Origin: CAIJXO01 sp964485905
GTDB taxonomy: Bacteria > Patescibacteriota > Minisyncoccia > Phycocordibacterales > GWA1-40-21
Direction of reading: 5' to 3'
Assembly: GCA_964485905.1 (NCBI GenBank)
Contig: CAZAJY010000010.1
Coordinates: 1 to 19,919 of the forward strand
Length of the DNA: 19,919 bases
In this document: piece by piece, positions 15,393-19,919 of the stretch
Numbering within the stretch: position 1 is the stretch's first letter
How the letters are laid out: the number at the start of each line of letters is the position of its first letter
The notes under the pieces: generated by a model
The model's input: only the letters and a program-made list of their open reading frames with translations
The model's database searches: none
What the model was told of the DNA's origin: nothing
Made by a program: the position numbers and the translations under genes

Positions 15393-16178
15393 ATGAAATT
15401 AAGCAAAAACAAAGCAATAGTTTTACTGGCATCAGCTGTCTTACTGATAGTTTTAGGTTTGGTAGCCTATTTTATCGTTATTTTTAACGACAGAATAAAA
15501 GTCCAATCCGAAGAGATAGAATCTCTAAAAAGTGCTGTACCGATTAAAGAAGAAGTTTCTAAAGAACAAAAAGAAAAAGTAACAGCGGACCGAGAGGATC
15601 CCGACTCGCGCATTAAAGCCACTTCGGTTTACTGGGATGAAGATTATAGGGTTTATGCGTTCAACAATAGCATAAATGCTATAGATCTTGACTTCGACAC
15701 TATCCCTGACGTAGTTCTAAAATCAAACATACAAGGGAAAGATTATTACAAAGATTATGAAGCCTCAAAAATAGAGGTTTATGGCTTCTACATTGAGAAA
15801 ATTGATACGTCTCCCGTCTTAAGTGATTACTACAATGTTGTAACAAAAGAAATACCTGACAAAAAGATCGGAGAATTTGAAAGAGATTTTGTCACTAGAA
15901 ACCTACACTACCCCGTCTGTGCGGGCGGCGAAGCTATTAGAGTTGTTTTAAATAAAAAAGGTGACACTATTTTGGTTAAAATAAAAATGGAAAACAAGAA
16001 CGGAATAAGAAATTATGCGAATTTTGAATTATACAAACTAAAGAAAAGCGGAGGCACTCCCGATTCTGATTACATTTTTTCTTACATAAAAGCAATAAGA
16101 AGCCGATACGCAAGTTGCGATTTGGAAAAGTTTGCCAATGTTGATGTGGTGACGGCCATAAAAGAAGCGGGGTTTTGA
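15393..16178 (+). CDS. Single-pass membrane protein with extracytoplasmic domain, unknown function
   Basis: I do not recognise a family. The 261-residue product begins with a short basic stretch, then one hydrophobic helix (about 8-31) that should anchor it with the rest outside the membrane. A charged, coiled-coil-prone segment (about 33-65) follows, and then a globular domain of about 195 residues rich in Tyr and Asp. It has just two cysteines, C176 (in YPVCAGGEAI) and C242 (in YASCDLEKF), which could form a disulfide in an extracytoplasmic domain. The ATG at 15393 sits in an ATATG context without a Shine-Dalgarno sequence. The next gene starts 26 bases after its stop, so the two may share a transcript. 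Confidence 0.8.
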   Translation: MKLSKNKAIVLLASAVLLIVLGLVAYFIVIFNDRIKVQSEEIESLKSAVPIKEEVSKEQKEKVTADREDPDSRIKATSVYWDEDYRVYAFNNSINAIDLDFDTIPDVVLKSNIQGKDYYKDYEASKIEVYGFYIEKIDTSPVLSDYYNVVTKEIPDKKIGEFERDFVTRNLHYPVCAGGEAIRVVLNKKGDTILVKIKMENKNGIRNYANFELYKLKKSGGTPDSDYIFSYIKAIRSRYASCDLEKFANVDVVTAIKEAGF

Positions 16179-16204
16179 TTTTTATTTTAATACTTATAGG
16201 AAAA

Positions 16205-17197
16205 ATGAATATAAATGAAAAAAGAATTCAATTTTTTAAATTATTAATGGGTCTAAATATCTCCCAGGCGTCCATTTTGTTAGGTGAATTCCCGCCCGGA
16301 ACAAACTTATTAGAATTAAAAAAAGAGGGGCTAATTGAGTTGCTTAAAAATGAAAGGGCGGGCGGTGCCGTAGTTAGTGAATATATAGAAAAATGTGTAA
16401 TTGATAAAAATTTAATATTTAAAAGTGATGTTAGAGTTTTTGTTTTAGAAAAATTAATTAGTTTATTAAAAAGATTGGAAATTGATCAATCAGAAGAATT
16501 TAAGAATAATAGATATATAAAAATTTCTAAAGAAGAGTTATTAGATAAAAGAATAAAGATAGTAATAAAAAAATGTTTGATTGTAATTTTGCAAAGTGGT
16601 CGCTTAAATGATTTTTTTAATTTTGTAAAAAAGTTTAATGTTGCTGAAAAAGATTTTTTAGACAGCGAAATAAGAAGAGCGGCTCTAAGAGGGCTAGAAA
16701 ATTCAGTAGGTGATAGATTGATTATAAATAATAAGGTTGTAATTTTAGATTTAATAAAAGAAACATTAATTTACGGTTGGCTCGTTGACGTTGGAGGGAC
16801 GTGCAGAATGGAAATCTTTATAAAAACATGCGAGAAAGAGGCTAAAAATCTGTATGTAAAAATTCTTAACAAATCACTTAACCGGGAGTATTGCCAATTG
16901 TTATCAAAAGGGCATGTTTCATGTCATCCAGAAATATTTAAAATATTTAATTTACCCAGCTCGTTAGAAGAGCCGCCGTTTATTGAAAATTGGAACAAAT
17001 TCTATTTCGAAGAAGAATTTAAAAGTATTAAAGATATTTTTAATTTTTCCGATAAGGAGTTGGCTCGCTCATATAAATTGGCCATAAAAAATAGTATTAA
17101 TTTTGACGACCCAGCTATGGAAGAGATGTTAGGCGAAATTAAGGAGATTGCTAAATTATCTTGGAATGATTTAAGAAAAAAGGTGGGCAAATTCTAA
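16205..17197 (+). CDS. Uncharacterised helical cytoplasmic protein
   Basis: No family is recognised. The product from the ATG at 16205 is 330 residues, mainly predicted helix with many Leu, Ile, Lys and Glu and no membrane segment or signal peptide. Several stretches look like irregular helical repeats (LLELKKEGLIELLKN, VFVLEKLISLLKRL, KKCLIVILQSGRLNDFF). A longer reading from a TTG at 16175 would add ten hydrophobic residues and overlap the preceding gene by four bases; I prefer the ATG because of its better context. The gene is strongly AT-rich compared with the SppA gene downstream. It may work with the preceding membrane protein, on adjacency alone. Confidence 0.75.
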   Translation: MNINEKRIQFFKLLMGLNISQASILLGEFPPGTNLLELKKEGLIELLKNERAGGAVVSEYIEKCVIDKNLIFKSDVRVFVLEKLISLLKRLEIDQSEEFKNNRYIKISKEELLDKRIKIVIKKCLIVILQSGRLNDFFNFVKKFNVAEKDFLDSEIRRAALRGLENSVGDRLIINNKVVILDLIKETLIYGWLVDVGGTCRMEIFIKTCEKEAKNLYVKILNKSLNREYCQLLSKGHVSCHPEIFKIFNLPSSLEEPPFIENWNKFYFEEEFKSIKDIFNFSDKELARSYKLAIKNSINFDDPAMEEMLGEIKEIAKLSWNDLRKKVGKF

Positions 17198-17264
17198 TTT
17201 TTATTAAATAAAATATAAATCAATGAAAATTTATGGGAAACTAAAATAACTAACCCCTGACAAT

Positions 17265-18203
17265 ATGCCCAACATTTTAAAAAAAATCATGTTATTCAAA
17301 ATCTGTAAAAAAGAAATTAACTATTCGATATTTAAGCCGTGGAAGTGGAAGCGACCATCTTTCAAGAAAATAATAAGAAATATCGCAATTCTGATTATTT
17401 TCCTCGGCGCTTTTATTACTGTTAAAGATGAATATATTTATCAATTTGGTGATAGTGGTTTTTCAGATCCCGGAAGTAGTTCGGAAGAGGCCACGTCAGA
17501 AAAAACTTGTAATACGATGGGTATTGAATTACACGGAAATGTGGTGACATATATTTCTCCGGAAAACACAGACAAGGATGGTAATCCGCTCAACGATGAA
17601 ACTGCCTCAGAGGATGTAGTCTTAACTATTGAAGGGGCGGATAAAGATGAAACAGTTAGAGCTATAATTCTGGAAGTCGACTCTTACGGCGGATCTCCAG
17701 TAGCCGCCGAGGAGGTAGGCCAGGCGATGAAAAGAGCGACAAAGCCGACGGTTGCGCTCGTTCGCACCGCGGCCATCTCGGCGGCCTATTTGGCCTCTAC
17801 CGGAGCTAATGTCATTTTTGCTTCGGTTTTATCCGATATCGGCGGCATCGGCGTTACCATGTCTTATTTGGATAGTTCCAAACAGAACATAAAAGATGGT
17901 CTTACATATAATTCTCTAAGCTCCGGCAAGTTTAAAGATTATGGTGATCCCGACAAGCCATTAACTTCCGAAGAACGTGAACTATTAATGAGAGACGTAA
18001 ATATAATGAATGAGAATTTTATCAAAGCAGTAGCCGCTAACCGCAGTTTGGATGTTGATAAAGTTAAACTGTTGGCCGATGGTTCGTCCCTGCCCGGTCA
18101 GATGGCGCTGGAGAACGGGTTAATCGATAGAATCGGCGGAATGGTGGAAGTAAAAGAATATTTAAAGGAAAAAATCGGGGAAGAGGTGGAGGTTTGTTGG
18201 TAG
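17265..18203 (+). CDS. sppA: SppA-type signal peptide peptidase (S49 family serine protease), membrane-anchored
   Basis: The 312-residue product has a basic N-terminus, one membrane helix (about 38-53) and an extracytoplasmic ClpP/crotonase-fold protease domain. SppA enzymes degrade cleaved signal peptides and other membrane-associated peptides with a Ser-Lys dyad. Here the oxyanion-loop motif is EVDSYGGSP (137-145), the nucleophile is S172 in AAISAAYLAS, and the general base is K224 in SGKFKDYG. The 52-residue separation matches what I recall for Bacillus subtilis SppA (S147 and K199). The usual Gly-Gly after the nucleophile is Ala-Ala here. Length and single catalytic domain fit the short SppA form. 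Base composition is richer in G+C than the island genes, as expected for older chromosomal content. Confidence 0.88.
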   Translation: MPNILKKIMLFKICKKEINYSIFKPWKWKRPSFKKIIRNIAILIIFLGAFITVKDEYIYQFGDSGFSDPGSSSEEATSEKTCNTMGIELHGNVVTYISPENTDKDGNPLNDETASEDVVLTIEGADKDETVRAIILEVDSYGGSPVAAEEVGQAMKRATKPTVALVRTAAISAAYLASTGANVIFASVLSDIGGIGVTMSYLDSSKQNIKDGLTYNSLSSGKFKDYGDPDKPLTSEERELLMRDVNIMNENFIKAVAANRSLDVDKVKLLADGSSLPGQMALENGLIDRIGGMVEVKEYLKEKIGEEVEVCW

Positions 18204-18227
18204 AGTCTATTTAATTTTTGAAAATAT

Positions 18228-18353
18228 ATGCCTTTCAAAAGTCAGGCGCAAAGAAAATGGATGTTTGCCAATAAACCGGAGATGGCGGAAAGATGGGCGG
18301 CGGAAACTCCCCAGGGTAAAAAGCTACCTAAAAAGTTAAAGAAGAAGAAATAA
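18228..18353 (+). CDS. Small basic protein, 41 residues (MPFKSQAQRKWMFA type)
   Basis: A short frame with a typical AT-rich ATATG start 24 bases after the protease gene. The product begins MPFKSQAQRKWMFANKPEMA and ends in a lysine-rich tail. The pattern (MPFxSxAQxxxMFAxxPxxAxRWxxETP) is one I recognise from small conserved proteins in bacteria and phages, of unknown function and probably nucleic-acid-binding given the charge. Composition and codon use look real despite the small size. Confidence 0.72.
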   Translation: MPFKSQAQRKWMFANKPEMAERWAAETPQGKKLPKKLKKKK

Positions 18354-18356
18354 AAT

Positions 18357-18386
18357 TATTCTTTAGAAAAAATTTAGATATTTTTC
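18357..18386 (+). repeat. 30-bp exact repeat, copy 1
   Basis: Identical over 30 bases to 19791-19820, about 1.43 kb downstream. It starts TATTCTTTAG and ends GATATTTTTC. Its 3' part can form a weak hairpin (GAAAAA with TTTTTC, nine-base loop). This copy ends nine bases before the ATG of the next methyltransferase. Confidence 0.85.
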
Positions 18387-18395
18387 TGCTTTAAT

Positions 18396-19028
18396 ATGAC
18401 CATCTGGGATAAAATTTATCAAAATTATAAAAAGGGCGGAGAAGCGTACGCGACTCTAGACGATGGTTTAATTCCCAAGTTTCTCGAGTTTATTAAGACT
18501 AATGATTTTAAAGTTAAGAAGGTTTTGGATATCGGCTGCGGTAATGGTAAATATCTAGTATTCCTAAAAAATCTGGGCTTCAAAACTACCGGCATTGATT
18601 CCAGCCCGACGGCGGTGGAGATGACGAAGAGTAGTCTGAGCGATAATTCCGATATTCAATGTCTTAATATGTATGAATATACTCCGCCCGTGGCGCAGTA
18701 TGATTTGATAATCTCTATTGCCGCCATTCATCACGGTCTTAAAAAACAGGTTCGTGATTTAATTAAACGCATTTACGCCTCTCTTTTGCTGGGTGGCCGT
18801 TTTTTCATTACGTTACCGGATAACGGCGGTAGCGCCCATTGGACGATGATGGTCAATCATGAAGAAATAGAACCTGGGACCAGAGTCCCTGCTTCCGGAC
18901 CGGAAAAAGGATTGCCTCACAGCTCGTTTACTGTAGAAGAAATAAAAGAAATGTTTTCCGAGTTTAAAAATGTAAATACGCAATTATTATCGGATCGAGG
19001 TCGGTGGATAGTGACGGGAGAGAAATAA
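18396..19028 (+). CDS. Class I SAM-dependent methyltransferase (TehB/UbiG-like)
   Basis: A 210-residue Rossmann-fold methyltransferase. Motif I is VLDIGCGNGKY (43-53), the acidic residue binding the SAM ribose is D68 in TGIDSSP, and the motif after beta-4 is DLIISIAAIHHG, with the double His seen in many small-molecule methyltransferases. The methyl acceptor cannot be read from sequence; TehB, Tam and UbiG relatives act on metalloids, carboxylic acids or quinone precursors. There is no membrane segment. It begins nine bases after a 30-bp repeat, which may carry its promoter or leader structure. Confidence 0.85.
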   Translation: MTIWDKIYQNYKKGGEAYATLDDGLIPKFLEFIKTNDFKVKKVLDIGCGNGKYLVFLKNLGFKTTGIDSSPTAVEMTKSSLSDNSDIQCLNMYEYTPPVAQYDLIISIAAIHHGLKKQVRDLIKRIYASLLLGGRFFITLPDNGGSAHWTMMVNHEEIEPGTRVPASGPEKGLPHSSFTVEEIKEMFSEFKNVNTQLLSDRGRWIVTGEK

Positions 19029-19083
19029 TTTTAAAATATTTGAAAATTGGAGCGGGAAAAATTTGCGCTGCGAGGATGTGGAT

Positions 19084-19121
19084 AACCATTTTCACCAAGC
19101 GGTGAAAATGGTTCCGATCGG
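19084..19121 (+). repeat. Perfect 13-bp hairpin followed by an 8-bp palindrome
   Basis: AACCATTTTCACC (19084-19096) and its exact complement (19101-19113) enclose the loop AAGC. The palindrome CCGATCGG (19114-19121) follows directly. No T run adjoins the stem (the nearest is at 19137-19142), so it is not a standard terminator. The rest of the gap 19029-19185 shows nothing else I can name. Confidence 0.7.
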
Positions 19122-19185
19122 TTCAAATGTCGTGAATTTTTTATAGAAGAAAAAAATTAATCATCGTAATAAAACCCCTTAAAAT

Positions 19186-19713
19186 ATGCTTTTATTGTCT
19201 CTAATCTTATTGGTCGTTGTTATTTATTTCGTCTTTTTTATTTCCCAGTTTTATAATGTTACTTTTAAGAACTACCCGCCTTTTGTCCCGACGGACAGAG
19301 AAACGGTTCGGGAAATTATCGCCGCGGTTCAAATACCGGAGCAGGCGACGATTTATGAACTGGGCTGCGGGCGCGCTCTATTTTTAAGAGAGGTAGAGAA
19401 GGCTTATCCGAAAACTAAATTAATCGGTCTGGAAAACCTGTTCAGCCTTTATTTATTAACTAAGATTCACTTAAAATTGCGGAGGAGCAAAATAGAATTA
19501 TTAAAGGGAGATTTTTTTAAGGTTAATTTGGGAAATGCGGCTTTGATTTATTGTTATTTGAATAACACGACCATGACGAGGCTCGGGGAAAAGTTCAAAC
19601 GAGAATGTCGGAGCGGTACGCAGATTATCAGCCGCAGTTTCATTCTTCCCGGGTTCGAGCCGGAGAAGGTTGTTAGGATAAAAAACAAACCGGTATATTT
19701 TTATAAAATATAG
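19186..19713 (+). CDS. Membrane-anchored class I SAM-dependent methyltransferase
   Basis: The 175-residue product opens with a single hydrophobic helix (about 1-20) that should tether it to the membrane, the catalytic part facing the cytoplasm. Motif I is IYELGCGRALFL (56-67), and the ribose-binding acid is E83 in LIGLENL. After beta-4 there is LIYCYLNNTTMTRLGEKF, resembling small DOT1/FtsJ-like Rossmann methyltransferases that I associate with CPR genomes. It lacks the extra C-terminal domains of larger enzymes, and its substrate is unknown. The start is fixed by the hydrophobic helix that begins immediately after the ATG. Confidence 0.82.
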   Translation: MLLLSLILLVVVIYFVFFISQFYNVTFKNYPPFVPTDRETVREIIAAVQIPEQATIYELGCGRALFLREVEKAYPKTKLIGLENLFSLYLLTKIHLKLRRSKIELLKGDFFKVNLGNAALIYCYLNNTTMTRLGEKFKRECRSGTQIISRSFILPGFEPEKVVRIKNKPVYFYKI

Positions 19714-19790
19714 CTTTAAATATGCTAAATGGCGGTAGGCGGAGCTTGGTGAAATAAATTCGTCCAATCGTGATGGAAGAAAGATAAAGA

Positions 19791-19820
19791 TATTCTTTAG
19801 AAAAAATTTAGATATTTTTC
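19791..19820 (+). repeat. 30-bp exact repeat, copy 2
   Basis: Second copy of the repeat at 18357-18386, here 63 bases before the ATG of the last, partial gene. Both copies lie in 5' leader regions on the same strand. Confidence 0.85.
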
Positions 19821-19822
19821 AG

Positions 19823-19881
19823 CCTCCATGTCTTATAATTACCTTATTAATAAGGTGATTATAAAATATGGGGGATTTTTT
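19823..19881 (+). promoter_or_regulatory. Long palindromic leader hairpin with T run just before the last gene
   Basis: An outer stem CCTCCAT/ATGGGGG (19823-19829 with 19868-19874) encloses a 32-bp palindrome (19833-19864, one mismatched pair), and six T follow at 19876-19881. The shape is that of an intrinsic terminator or attenuator. The ATG of the next gene is only three bases beyond the T run. The palindrome also contains TATAAT facing both ways (19834-19839 on +, 19858-19863 on -). Confidence 0.65.
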
Positions 19882-19883
19882 AT

Positions 19884-19919
19884 ATGAATAAGCCGGAAAT
19901 CGATAAATTTTTAGATTCG
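19884..19919 (+). CDS. Unidentified protein, N-terminal fragment (cut by window end)
   Basis: Only 12 codons are in the window, MNKPEIDKFLDS, too few for a family call. The start follows the leader hairpin directly. The amphipathic wording is that of a cytoplasmic protein. Confidence 0.5.
   Translation, partial: MNKPEIDKFLDS

Noticed and set aside
1..19919. Insertion sequences, transposases or a CRISPR array
   Set aside because: I found no transposase motifs, no paired terminal repeats flanking a gene, and no regularly spaced repeats.

Overview
The window most likely comes from a Candidate Phyla Radiation (Patescibacteria) bacterium or a close relative. The evidence is indirect: a lysine- and AT-rich proteome, many single-copy proteins of unknown family, almost no Shine-Dalgarno sequences, and small membrane-anchored methyltransferases of a type common in those genomes. 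UGA is used as a stop, so the code looks standard. Every convincing gene is on the + strand.

Layout. (1) 1-357: the 3' end of a rubrerythrin-like gene, then a tRNA-Trp(CCA) with its own sigma70-type promoter and a strong intrinsic terminator. (2) 460-14091: about 13.6 kb of densely packed genes that read as a defence island. It holds a Type II restriction-modification pair (a DpnA-like beta-class methyltransferase and a PD-(D/E)XK endonuclease). Next is a translationally coupled pair, a PLD-nuclease/SNF2-helicase fusion and an Eco57I-class methyltransferase with a specificity region. It ends with four genes: a tandem-PC4 ssDNA-binding protein, a MORC/MutL-like GHKL ATPase, a DUF262-HNH-HEPN(Swt1-type) fusion and a RecB/Cas4-type nuclease with four cysteines. 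(3) 14096-14619: a promoter, a SAM-I (S-box) riboswitch with a readable terminator/antiterminator, and an unrecognised 95-residue protein. (4) 14620-15392: a regulatory region with an inverted repeat over a promoter, then a complete macro-domain protein with no standard start codon (ACG where ATG is expected). (5) 15393-17197: a single-pass membrane protein and a helical protein, both unrecognised. (6) 17265-19919: an SppA-type S49 protease, a 41-residue basic protein, two class I SAM methyltransferases (one membrane-anchored), a 30-bp exact repeat in two leaders, and the first 12 codons of a further gene behind a long palindromic hairpin.

How the genes may work together (inference). The PLD-helicase and Eco57I methyltransferase have the parts of a single-chain Type ISP restriction enzyme, split over two genes and with a PLD nuclease in place of a PD-(D/E)XK one. 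The following four genes combine ssDNA binding, an ATPase clamp, a modification-sensing nuclease carrying a predicted HEPN RNase, and a RecB-like nuclease. They could be an accessory or back-up (abortive) module, or a separate system. I do not recognise this gene order as any named system, and it is the best candidate here for something undescribed. The second candidate is the SAM-riboswitch-controlled small protein.
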